DNA of 21,338 nt from AV2 sp035637175. Lineage in GTDB: Bacteria > Verrucomicrobiota > Verrucomicrobiia > Limisphaerales > AV2. The notes under the pieces are model-generated. The model made no database searches and was not told the origin of the DNA. It worked only from the letters and a program-made list of their open reading frames with translations. The first letter of the stretch is position 1. Each line of letters opens with the position of its first letter. A program made the translations under genes and the position numbers. Positions 14,406-21,338 of this stretch are shown here, piece by piece. The DNA lies in contig DASPXS010000198.1 of NCBI GenBank assembly GCA_035637175.1, positions 1 through 21,338 of the forward strand, in the 5' to 3' direction.

Positions 14406-14852
14406 TCACGCCTTCCCGCCGAAGCTGACGTAGTCGTCGAGGTCGAGCAGGTCGAACCAGGTTGCGATGTCTTCGCGAAACTGCGCTGCTTTGGAGTGCA
14501 GTTCATTGAAGAAGGCGCGCGATTCAGGATCCGTGGGAACGCGCTGTGCGGCCAGCGTTGACCAGGCAGCGATTGCCGCTTCCGTCGGTTTATTCCGTGA
14601 GTTTGCGTTGATCCATTCCAGGATTTCCCAGTCGCCTTTGCCGGCGGCGAGCTGTTGCTTGAGCGATTCGGGATCAATGCCGGCGAATTCGAGGAATCGC
14701 TGGTCCATGGGACAGGCGTAATGATATTCGCCGTTCTTGCCGGCGATGGTGGCGCGGCCCTTGTCGAGCATGCGCGGCAGGATCACATAGCCGCCCAGTC
14801 GCACGCGCGGACTGCGCGGCGGTTGTTTTGTCAGATCAGGAGTGTTGGCCAT
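14406..14852 (-). CDS. DUF5069 domain protein
   Basis: The 148-aa soluble protein matches DUF5069 as I remember it: TKQPPRSPRVRLGGYVILPR (8-27), MLDKGRATIAGKNGEYHYAC (28-47), PMDQRFLEFAGID, and a helical C-terminal half with DWEILEWINANS and FREDIATWFDLLDLDD. Function is unknown in the family. It lies 125 nt downstream of purF on the same strand and might be transcribed with it. No Shine-Dalgarno is obvious before the ATG. No signal peptide or TM segment is present. Confidence 0.88.
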   Translation of the reverse strand: MANTPDLTKQPPRSPRVRLGGYVILPRMLDKGRATIAGKNGEYHYACPMDQRFLEFAGIDPESLKQQLAAGKGDWEILEWINANSRNKPTEAAIAAWSTLAAQRVPTDPESRAFFNELHSKAAQFREDIATWFDLLDLDDYVSFGGKA

Positions 14853-14977
14853 ACGTTTTGCACAGTTGAATTTTCGTTTTCAAGGCGGGCCGATCCACCA
14901 TGAACCGGCCCGGTCCGTGGGGTAAGGTGCCGCAGGTTGTCGGGCTGTCAACCGGGAGCGGGAAAATCAGCGAGGAC

Positions 14978-16450
14978 CTACAGCAGCCGCGGTTGGAGCT
15001 CTTCCTTGACGAGCGCTTCGCCCAGGCTTACGACGCGGGCGCGGCGCCGTTCGATGATGTGTTTGTCCACCACCGGGTCGTAAGGGACGGGATAATTGCC
15101 GTCGTAACACGCCATGCAGAACGCATTGGCGGGAAGACCGGTTGCTTTCACCATGCCTTCCTGCGAGAGATACGCGAGCGAATCGGCGTTGAGGTATTTT
15201 CGGATTTCAACGAGCGAATAATTCGCCGCCATCAGCTTGCTGCGGTCGGGAAAATCGATTCCGTAAACACAGGGATTCCGGTGGGGCGGGCAACTGACCA
15301 GCACATGCACTTCCTTCGCGCCGGCTTCCTTGAGATTGTTCACGCGCGCCTTGCAGGTCGTGCCGCGCACGATCGAGTCGTCCACGATGATCACGCGTTT
15401 GTCTTTCACCAGTTCGCTGATCAGATTGAGTTTCACCCGCACGTTAAAGTCGCGAATGAGCTGTGTCGGCTGAAGAAAACTGCGGCCCACATAGTGATTG
15501 CGCACAAAGGCCATCTCGAACGGAATTTTCGACTCTTCCGAGTAGCCCAGCGCGGCGCAATTGCCGCTGTCGGGCACGGGCACGACGATGTCGGCGTCGA
15601 TCGGATGCTCGCGCGCGAGTTGCCGGCCCATTTCCTTGCGCACCTCGTACACGTTGCGTCCAGCGATCGTGCTGTCGGGCCGCGCGAAATAAACGTATTC
15701 AAAAATGCAGAAGGCGCGCCGGGTCTGTTCCGGGAAAGCCTGGATGCTGCGCAAGCCGTCCTGGTTGATGATGACGATTTCACCCGGTTCAACATCGCGA
15801 ACGTAGCTGGCGTGGATCAGGTCGAGGGCGCAGGTTTCGCTGGCGAGCACCCAGCCGTTGTCCACGCGTCCGATCGACAATGGCCGGAACCCGTGCGGGT
15901 CGCGCACGCCGATCAATTCCTGTTCCGTCATGATGACGAGCGAGTAGGCGCCCTCGATGCGGCGGACGGTCTGGACGAGGTTGTTTTCCTTGCCGCCCAC
16001 CGTCGGCTGCGCCAGCAACATCAGGATGATTTCACTGTCAACCGTGGTCTGGAACGGCAGACCCTTTGATTCGAGGGCATCGCGCAGTTCGGCCGCGTTG
16101 GTTAGATTGCCGTTGTGGGCGATGGCAATCTGGCCCTTTGACGAGTTAACCGTCATCGGCTGGGCATTGCTTAACTGCGACGAACCTGTCGTCGAATAAC
16201 GGGTGTGGCCGATAGCCATGTCGCCGACCAGGCCGTGCAGGATGTTGCCGCTGAAAACCTGGAACACCAGTCCCATGCCGACGTGTTTGCGAAACTGGTG
16301 GCCGTCGCAGGCCACAATGCCGGCGCTCTCCTGGCCGCGGTGTTGAAGCGCGTAGAGGCCGTAGTAAGTCAGCTCGGCGGCGTTCGGGTGGCCGTAAATG
16401 CCGAACAGCCCGCAGTAATGTTTGGGGTAAGGCTGCATGCGTAATTTCAT
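14978..16450 (-). CDS. purF: Amidophosphoribosyltransferase
   Basis: PurF makes phosphoribosylamine from PRPP and glutamine, the first step of purine synthesis. The 490-aa product has the N-terminal nucleophile C13 in HYCGLFGIYGH, exposed after removal of a 12-residue propeptide. The glutaminase fold follows (LQHRGQESAGI, TRYSTTGSS, AHNGNLTN), then the PRPP loop VIIVDDSIVRGTT (353-365). Four cysteines in the positions of the Bacillus-type [4Fe-4S] cluster are present: C248 (FCIFEYVYFARPDS), C394 (PCVYGID), C445 and C448 (FCMACYDGNYP). This suggests the oxygen-sensitive, iron-sulfur form. I choose ATG 16450 because AAGGA lies 8 nt upstream; a TTG at 16471 is less likely. purL lies upstream, beyond the giant Ig/RCC1 gene. 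Confidence 0.96.
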   Translation of the reverse strand: MKLRMQPYPKHYCGLFGIYGHPNAAELTYYGLYALQHRGQESAGIVACDGHQFRKHVGMGLVFQVFSGNILHGLVGDMAIGHTRYSTTGSSQLSNAQPMTVNSSKGQIAIAHNGNLTNAAELRDALESKGLPFQTTVDSEIILMLLAQPTVGGKENNLVQTVRRIEGAYSLVIMTEQELIGVRDPHGFRPLSIGRVDNGWVLASETCALDLIHASYVRDVEPGEIVIINQDGLRSIQAFPEQTRRAFCIFEYVYFARPDSTIAGRNVYEVRKEMGRQLAREHPIDADIVVPVPDSGNCAALGYSEESKIPFEMAFVRNHYVGRSFLQPTQLIRDFNVRVKLNLISELVKDKRVIIVDDSIVRGTTCKARVNNLKEAGAKEVHVLVSCPPHRNPCVYGIDFPDRSKLMAANYSLVEIRKYLNADSLAYLSQEGMVKATGLPANAFCMACYDGNYPVPYDPVVDKHIIERRRARVVSLGEALVKEELQPRLL

Positions 16451-16478
16451 CGCGCGCGCATCCTTATCCAATCAAGTG

Positions 16479-16532
16479 CAGACTCCTAAGACAAGTCTTC
16501 TCATCGGATTGGCTCATCATCCCGGGAGTCTG
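16479..16532 (-). promoter_or_regulatory. Nested inverted repeats in the purF leader
   Basis: The outer arms CAGACTCC (16479-16486) and GGAGTCTG (16525-16532) are perfect complements. Inside them AAGAC-2-GTCTT (16488-16499) forms a second small stem. The structure ends 28 nt before the purF ATG. It could be an operator or a leader fold. It does not match the purine riboswitch motifs I know. Confidence 0.35.
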
Positions 16533-16624
16533 TGGTTTTGTGAATTAGATTTTTCGTTAGATTTGCCGCGCACGCTCACCAACTTGCTCGGTTCCAGCTC
16601 CATTGGCAAGCAGACTGGGTGGCG

Positions 16625-16644
16625 GGTAGTGGGTACCCGCTACC
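16625..16644. repeat. Near-perfect 20-nt palindrome
   Basis: GGTAGTGGGTACCCGCTACC reads the same on both strands except for one mismatched pair. It lies 27 nt from palindrome copy B. No function is assigned. Confidence 0.6.
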
Positions 16645-16671
16645 GGGTGGCGCTCGTGATACCGGCGTGAT

Positions 16672-16709
16672 CTGCGGAAAAATTCCGTATATGCGGAATT
16701 TTTCCGCAG
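16672..16709. repeat. Palindromic repeat, copy B
   Basis: Perfect 16-bp arms CTGCGGAAAAATTCCG and CGGAATTTTTCCGCAG surround TATATG. The 13 nt before it (ATACCGGCGTGAT) and GGTTCA shortly after it are shared with copy C in the same orientation, so the repeated unit is longer than the palindrome (about 16659-16716). It lies 137 nt downstream of the giant gene's stop, seen in that gene's direction. Confidence 0.9.
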
Positions 16710-16846
16710 AGGTTCATACCAATCTTTTTTCCATTCGGGCGGATTTTTGCGCTGCGGGTCAGGATTCTCGAGCCCGGGTCTGGGCCGGACCTTGGCCGCG
16801 TCACTCCGCGGCGACGGATGCACCAAACCAAAGCAATCAAAACCAA

Positions 16847-19800
16847 CTACGGCCCCTCGACGGCCTGGTAATAGCGAGACGAATGATTCGTGGCGGTCAG
16901 ATCGCTAAAATCGAAGGTCCCAACCGTGGGCGTATTCGTGAAAATCGGCTCCCATTCAGCGAGATTCGTTGAAGCGTAAATGATCAGCGATCCCGTGCCG
17001 GCCAGGCCGCTCAACCGCAAATGAACGACCCCATTAGTCACCTCCAAAGCGCCTGCCGCGGTCTCGAATCGCAGCGGTTCGCGAACGACCGTCACCGTTG
17101 TAATCGGACCGGGAAGCGAAGCAGAATCGTTGCTGATGATGCAGCGGTACTCGCCCGAAGCACTGAAAGAGACGTTGGGCAGCGTCAAGGTCGCATTCGT
17201 CGCGTCCGGAATGTCCGCGCCTTTGAACTGCCACTGATAGCGAAGCGGCGGCGCGCCGACTGCCAGTGCGGCCAGTTGCAACGTGCCGCCCGCGACGACT
17301 GTTCTTATCGGAATGAATGACGTGACGATAGGCTTCCCATCGCCGACGATGGCGAGGTTGTGAACAAAGCCCGAAGCGATGCCGACTACATTATTCAGAT
17401 TCGGGGGAATGATTGTCTGGCCATATTGATTGTTTCCCCAGGTTACCGGCCTCCCGTCGGACTTGAGAGCCATGCATCCAGCGAAACCGGCTGAGATCGC
17501 AACAACGTTTGAGAGTCCCGGTGGTGGTTGGATTTGACTGGACCCGCCGGATCCCCAGGCAACCACCGTTCCGTCCGCTTTCAGCGCCAGCGAATGAGCG
17601 TTGCCACCGGCGATCGCGACGACGTCGGTTAAGTCGGCGGGAACATTTGTTTGCCCGTTGAAATTCCATCCCCAAGCCGTGACCCTGCCGTCGCTCTTCA
17701 ACGCCAGGGAATGATAACCCCCGGCCGCGATCGTAACAACGTTGGACAGATCCGCGATTTGATCCGGTCTTGCGTAATTCGTGTTGCCCCACACCATGAC
17801 GTGTCCGTCCGCCTTCAACGCCAAAGAATGAAGCTGTCCGGCAGCGACAGCGACCGTTTCGGTCAGCCCGGCTGGCACGTTGGCTTGTCCGGACAAGTTG
17901 TCGCCCCAGGCCGCCACCGAGCCGTCGGCCAAAAGGGCAAGGTTGTGGTAAGCCCCGGCGCTGATTGCGGCGCAAGGTCTCAGGCCAGGCGGCACCTCGA
18001 GTTGATACAATCCACCCCACTCGATCAACGAACCGTCGGCCATGAGTGCCACACTGTGGCCGCTGCCGGCCGAGATTTGGACGGGATTAGAGACACCAGG
18101 AGGAACCCACGTCTGTTCGCTGGCGTTGCCTCCCCAGGCGATGATCGGGCCGAGTGTGACCTTCGCCACTTCGCTGGTCACGCTGCCGTACCGGTTGGTA
18201 ACGATCACGCGGTAATCAGCGACGTCCGCCGCGGACGCGTTGCTGATTACCAGGGACAGGTTGGTCGCGTCGGAAATATCTGTGCTGTCCCGCTGCCAAT
18301 GATATGAAAGCGGTCGGGTGCCGCCGACCGTGCAGGCCAATTCCAGGCTGGTTCCGGGAAGAATCGTGCGGCCGCGAGGCGGCAGCGAAATGAGCGGGGC
18401 GCTGTCGCCCACGAGCGCCAAGGTGAAATCGCCGCCGGCGGAGATTTGCATGACATTGGTCAAACCGCTCGGCACGATCGATTCACCGGCCAGGTTTTGT
18501 CCCCAGGCAACCATGGTCCCGTCGCTGCGAAGTGCAAGGCTGCGGTGAAGATTGGCGGCCACCGCCACCGCATTGGTTAGATCAGCCGGCACGTCGGTCT
18601 GGCCGTAGGCATTGTTTCCCCAGGCGACAACTGTGCCGTCGTCTTTCAAAGCTAATGTATGAGCGTATCCGAGGGCAATGGCGACGACGTTTGACAACCC
18701 GGCGGGGACGTTGGTCTGGCCGAAAAAGTTTGAACCCCACGCGACGACTGTCCCGTCATTCTTCAAAGCGGCGGCGTGTATGTCACCGGCGGCAATGGCG
18801 GTGACGCCCGAAAGTCCCGAAGGCGGCACCCACAGAGGCCCTGCCGGCAGGGGAAATCCTCCCCAACCCGTCACCGTCCCATTCGATAAGAGGGCCAAGG
18901 TGTATTCGTAGCCGGCGGCAATGGCCTTGACGCCGGTTGGAGGAAAGGATGGATGACTGACGTAGAAGGATATCCCGCCCCAGGCAACGACGGTACCATC
19001 GCCGCGGAGCGCCACGCTATGTTCTGCTCCGGCCGCGACCGCAACGACATTTGTCGCATAGGATGGAACGTTGGTCTGTCCCCACGGATTGCCGCCCCAG
19101 GCGACCACGTTTCCGTTTTCAAGCAGCGCAAGCACATGATCCGCGCCGGCGCTGACCGCTTTCACATCGGAAAGGCCACCAGGAACGTTGGCCTGTCCGC
19201 TGCCATTCATTCCCCACGCGGCGATGCTGAGTGGTTGGCGCACCGTCAAGGTCGCGGACTGACGCGGAGGCGAACCCAGGGAATTGCTGACGACCACCGA
19301 ATAGACACCTGCGTTTGTTGGCATGACCTCAGAGAGGACCAGCATGGAGTTGGTGGCGCCATCGATCTCGACGCCATTGAAGCTCCACTGAAATTGGAGC
19401 GGCTCGGTCCCCGAAACGAGAGCCCTCAGCGTAATCGGGTCTCCCAAGGTCACCTCACGGTCAAAGAGAGGGGCCGCAAAAACCGGCGCGCCGTCGTTTT
19501 CCACGGAAAGCGAGTAATTCGCGCCGCCGCCTATCGCCACAGCATTGGCGGCCGCGGGTGGAACGGCCGATTGTCCGCTCCCATTTGCACCCCAGGCGAC
19601 GACTCTGCCGTCGGCGGTTAGCGCGAGGCTGTGGAATGCCCCGCCCGCTATAGCCACTGCGTTGGTGAGAGTGGGCGGCACATTGGTTTGGCCGTTGCCG
19701 TTGTAACCCCAGGCGATCACGGTGCCATCAGTGCGCAGAGCCAGACTATGATGATCTCCCGCGGCGATGGCCACGGCGTTGACGAGGCCGGCTGGAACAT

Positions 19801-20674
19801 TGCACTGATTTTCGTAATTTCGGCCCCAGGCAACCACAGTACCGTCTGCTCTCAAGGCAAGGGTGTGATTCGCGCCGGCGGCGATGGCAACGACGTTGTT
19901 TAGACCTACAGGCACACCCAGTTGACCGTAACTGTTGCTGCCCCACGCCAGCACGGTTCGATTGCTGCGCAGCACGACGCTGTGGTCGCCGCCCGCGGAC
20001 ACGGCGATCACGTTGGTTGACCCGGCCGAGACATTTGTCTGGCCGGAAGAATTGCTGCCCCAGGCGATCACGGTGCCGTCCGTGCGCAACGCGAGCGTGT
20101 GGTCCCACTTTGACGAGATGGCGACAACATTGCTCAGGGTGGCCGGCACATTGGTTTGTCCCGAAATATTGGAGCCCCAGGCGACCACGGTGCCGTCCGG
20201 CTTGAGTGCGACGCTGTGATGGTATCCGGCGGCGATGGAGGTTGCGTTGGTCGCGCTGAGCGGGAGAGGGAGCGGGCCTGAATTAGTCGCGCCCCAGAAG
20301 CGGATGGCACCGAGGATAAGCAGAGCAGGTGCGCTGGTTACGGAGCCCGAACTGTTCGAAACGACAACGCGATATTCGCCCACGTTGACGGGTTGCGCAT
20401 TGGTCACAGTGAATGCGAGGCTGTTGGCGTTCGAAACGGGATTGTCATTGAACTGCCATTGGTATTGCAACGGCAGTGAGCTGGACGCCAGAACACTGAA
20501 CGCGGCGTTCATACCGGCGGCCACATTCACACTTTGGGGCGGTCGGGTGATGGTTGGGGCTTGCGCCAACAATTCCGATGGGCAGACGACGCAAAGCCAG
20601 CAAATAACCAGCGCTGTGGCCAAGCGCGCAGGTCGGGGCGGAACGTTACGAATTTTCTTCATGTCAGAAATCAA
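16847..20674 (-). CDS. Secreted giant protein: four Ig-like domains alternating with three RCC1-type propellers
   Basis: From MKKIRN the protein is 1271 aa. Residues 1-34 are a signal peptide (hydrophobic ATALVICWLCVV, cut near LAQA). Ig-like domains lie at about 36-117, 392-474, 755-837 and 1112-1193, each with YQWQF/FQWSF/YHWQR-type Trp and an EYRVVVSN-type strand. Between them are three RCC1-like blocks with 'HSLALRADGTVVAWG..GQTNVP' units. The motif Trp recurs at 123, 162, 201, 240, 279, 318, 357; at 483, 522, 561, 600, 642, 681, 720; and at 843, 882, 919, 958, 997, 1036, 1075, i.e. seven per block, mostly 39 apart. The last 75 residues (LRLSGLAGTGSLIIYASTNL...) are a Verrucomicrobia-style C-terminal domain. 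I start at TTG 20674, as AAAGGAG lies 6 nt upstream; ATG 20662 is the alternative. Role unknown, probably binding or adhesion outside the cytoplasm. Confidence 0.9.
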   Translation of the reverse strand: MISDMKKIRNVPPRPARLATALVICWLCVVCPSELLAQAPTITRPPQSVNVAAGMNAAFSVLASSSLPLQYQWQFNDNPVSNANSLAFTVTNAQPVNVGEYRVVVSNSSGSVTSAPALLILGAIRFWGATNSGPLPLPLSATNATSIAAGYHHSVALKPDGTVVAWGSNISGQTNVPATLSNVVAISSKWDHTLALRTDGTVIAWGSNSSGQTNVSAGSTNVIAVSAGGDHSVVLRSNRTVLAWGSNSYGQLGVPVGLNNVVAIAAGANHTLALRADGTVVAWGRNYENQCNVPAGLVNAVAIAAGDHHSLALRTDGTVIAWGYNGNGQTNVPPTLTNAVAIAGGAFHSLALTADGRVVAWGANGSGQSAVPPAAANAVAIGGGANYSLSVENDGAPVFAAPLFDREVTLGDPITLRALVSGTEPLQFQWSFNGVEIDGATNSMLVLSEVMPTNAGVYSVVVSNSLGSPPRQSATLTVRQPLSIAAWGMNGSGQANVPGGLSDVKAVSAGADHVLALLENGNVVAWGGNPWGQTNVPSYATNVVAVAAGAEHSVALRGDGTVVAWGGISFYVSHPSFPPTGVKAIAAGYEYTLALLSNGTVTGWGGFPLPAGPLWVPPSGLSGVTAIAAGDIHAAALKNDGTVVAWGSNFFGQTNVPAGLSNVVAIALGYAHTLALKDDGTVVAWGNNAYGQTDVPADLTNAVAVAANLHRSLALRSDGTMVAWGQNLAGESIVPSGLTNVMQISAGGDFTLALVGDSAPLISLPPRGRTILPGTSLELACTVGGTRPLSYHWQRDSTDISDATNLSLVISNASAADVADYRVIVTNRYGSVTSEVAKVTLGPIIAWGGNASEQTWVPPGVSNPVQISAGSGHSVALMADGSLIEWGGLYQLEVPPGLRPCAAISAGAYHNLALLADGSVAAWGDNLSGQANVPAGLTETVAVAAGQLHSLALKADGHVMVWGNTNYARPDQIADLSNVVTIAAGGYHSLALKSDGRVTAWGWNFNGQTNVPADLTDVVAIAGGNAHSLALKADGTVVAWGSGGSSQIQPPPGLSNVVAISAGFAGCMALKSDGRPVTWGNNQYGQTIIPPNLNNVVGIASGFVHNLAIVGDGKPIVTSFIPIRTVVAGGTLQLAALAVGAPPLRYQWQFKGADIPDATNATLTLPNVSFSASGEYRCIISNDSASLPGPITTVTVVREPLRFETAAGALEVTNGVVHLRLSGLAGTGSLIIYASTNLAEWEPIFTNTPTVGTFDFSDLTATNHSSRYYQAVEGP

Positions 20675-20687
20675 CTTTTGCTCCTTT
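20672..20687 (-). promoter_or_regulatory. Ribosome binding site that favours a TTG start for the giant gene
   Basis: AAAGGAG (20681-20687, minus strand) is a strong Shine-Dalgarno. It is 6 nt from TTG 20674 but 18 nt from ATG 20662, and both are in the same frame. The TTG start adds four residues before MKKIRN and leaves the signal peptide intact. Confidence 0.6.
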
Positions 20688-20849
20688 AGCCGAATACTTA
20701 TTCCTCGGCAATTCCGGAACGATATACAGGGCGCAACTGTCGGAATAAAGCGGGAGAAATACCAGTCATTTTTTGCCAACTATTTCGCGTTAATTGCGAG
20801 AGGCCATCTCATAAACACGGGGGCGCGGTTCGTCATACCGGCGTGATCT

Positions 20850-20887
20850 GCGGAAAAATTCCGTATATGCGAAATTTTTCCGCAGCG
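20850..20887. repeat. Palindromic repeat, copy C
   Basis: It is identical to copy B along nearly its full length; the right arm has one change (GCGAAATTTTT instead of GCGGAATTTTT). It is preceded by the same ATACCGGCGTGAT and followed by GGTTCA, in the same orientation. It lies between the purL stop and the 5' end of the giant gene, 31 nt past the purL stop codon. Copies B and C therefore bracket the giant gene. Confidence 0.9.
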
Positions 20888-20918
20888 GTTCAGTTAGTTG
20901 CGAATAATTGGCTGGGTG

Positions 20919-21338
20919 CTACTTCATCGCTCGCGCGATGCTGTTCCACCAGAGGTCGTGCAGTTCTGGCAAGTCCCAGGCCAGTTCCCTCTCTGCCGTT
21001 TTGATTTGCAGTTGGGAACCGCCCACCGCGCCCAGCTTTGTCGCGGGAATTTCCAGAATTTTTGCCTGAGCCAGGATTTTGGCAGCGTGATGGGGCGGGC
21101 TGGAGATCACGACGCGGGACTGCGTCTCGCCAAACAGCAGGGCGTCGAGACGAACCACCGTCTTACCCTGCCCCTCGCCCCCAACGGGGGAGAGGGTGTC
21201 CGACGGACGAGCAAGGGGGATGCTCAAATCAATCTGCGCCCCGATCAGTCCTGGCGTGTCGCGTCCGAGCAACCGGGAGACGCAGCATTCGGCCAGCGCC
21301 ACGGCCAGGCCGCCTTCGCTGCAATCGTGCGCGCTTTT
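20919..21338 (-). CDS. purL: Phosphoribosylformylglycinamidine synthase subunit PurL, C-terminal part
   Basis: The frame enters from the window edge (139 codons seen, 5' part outside). It begins SAHDCSEGGLAVALAECC, the conserved C-terminal lobe motif of PurL, continues with RLDALLFGETQSRVVIS, and ends ELHDLWWNSIARAMK. PurL converts FGAR to FGAM with ATP and glutamine-derived ammonia. Between GAQIDLSIP and RLDALLFGETQSR, where family members have a short loop, there are about 20 extra residues (ARPSDTLSPVGGEGQGKTVV) encoded by a GC-rich repeat. The reading frame is kept and the downstream part is intact, so the enzyme is probably functional. The only other purine gene in view, purF, lies 4.5 kb further on. 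Confidence 0.92.
   Translation of the reverse strand, partial: KSAHDCSEGGLAVALAECCVSRLLGRDTPGLIGAQIDLSIPLARPSDTLSPVGGEGQGKTVVRLDALLFGETQSRVVISSPPHHAAKILAQAKILEIPATKLGAVGGSQLQIKTAERELAWDLPELHDLWWNSIARAMK
21162..21221. repeat. GC-rich palindromic repeat inserted in-frame within purL
   Basis: The core CCCTCGCCCCC-AAC-GGGGGAGAGGG (about 21173-21197) pairs over 11 bp with one mismatch. Together with the flanking ACCCTGCCC and GTGTCCGACGG it resembles the 'CCCTCTCCCC..GGGGAGAGGG' filler repeats seen between genes in many GC-rich genomes (recollection). Here it is translated as SDTLSPVGGEGQG. Its outer limits are uncertain. Confidence 0.65.

Larger units (their letters stand above)
16451..16846. 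other. Intergenic region purF - Ig/RCC1 gene
   Basis: About 400 nt without a gene. Reading away from purF it contains nested inverted repeats in the purF leader (16479-16532), an AT-rich patch (16535-16565) that may hold the purF promoter, a KpnI-type palindrome (16625-16644), palindrome copy B (16672-16709), and about 140 nt of unremarkable DNA up to the stop of the giant gene. Confidence 0.6.

Noticed and set aside
14900..16069. 389-codon plus-strand open frame over purF
   Set aside because: It is the mirror of the purF coding frame; no ribosome site or recognisable motif.
16479..16532. Purine riboswitch before purF
   Set aside because: The expected three-way junction with conserved loop sequences could not be found; only simple nested stems are visible.
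16672..16709. Intrinsic transcription terminator for the giant gene
   Set aside because: The stem is perfect and long, but its AT stretch is within the stem, no U-tract follows on either strand, and the same element occurs upstream of the gene as well.
17400..20250. Regular 117-bp periodicity that might suggest a CRISPR or satellite array
   Set aside because: The period equals the 39-residue protein blade, the units vary at the DNA level and the frame is open throughout; it is a coding repeat.

Overview
The window looks like chromosomal DNA of a GC-rich, free-living Gram-negative bacterium. The Verrucomicrobiota, and specifically the Pedosphaera/Limisphaerales side of that phylum, fit best. 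The reasons are a secreted Ig/RCC1-repeat giant with a short C-terminal domain that I remember from that group, DUF5069 and DUF971 proteins, an ECF-sigma operon with an anti-sigma-like membrane protein, and several GC-rich palindromic or low-complexity intergenic repeats. The taxonomy is inference from gene content. No rRNA, tRNA, CRISPR array, prophage or transposase was seen.

Region 1 (1-3949, minus strand) is a tightly packed envelope operon. It runs from an ECF sigma factor to a single-TM anti-sigma candidate, a secreted Ig-like protein of unknown function, a CsgG/FlgO-like lipid-envelope protein, a short beta-propeller fragment, and a second CsgG-like protein that leaves the window. Four of its five junctions are start/stop overlaps (8, 4, 4 and 4 nt), which suggests translational coupling.

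Region 2 (4074-10810, plus strand) is metabolic. It holds a class III-type sirtuin, a rhomboid protease with a long cytoplasmic N-terminal part, a decayed phytanoyl-CoA dioxygenase start, a semialdehyde dehydrogenase next to an FAH-family 2-keto-3-deoxy-pentonate dehydratase candidate (together the lower oxidative pentose route to 2-oxoglutarate), and a pyrophosphate-type phosphofructokinase.

Region 3 (11000-13734, minus strand) is a probable operon of an outer-membrane beta-barrel protein, an Nramp Mn2+/Fe2+ importer and a universal stress protein. A palindrome and AT-rich promoter region lie upstream. A DUF971 gene (plus) then faces a DUF5069 gene (minus) across an 8-bp tandem repeat tract.

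Region 4 (14406-21338, minus strand) is a purine block: the purL 3' end, a 3.8-kb Ig/RCC1 gene, purF, then DUF5069. The giant gene sits between purL and purF and has a near-identical 38-nt palindrome on each side. A third, diverged copy lies at 6692-6729. purL itself carries an in-frame GC-rich repeat insertion. These repeat-associated arrangements are the most unusual content of the window.
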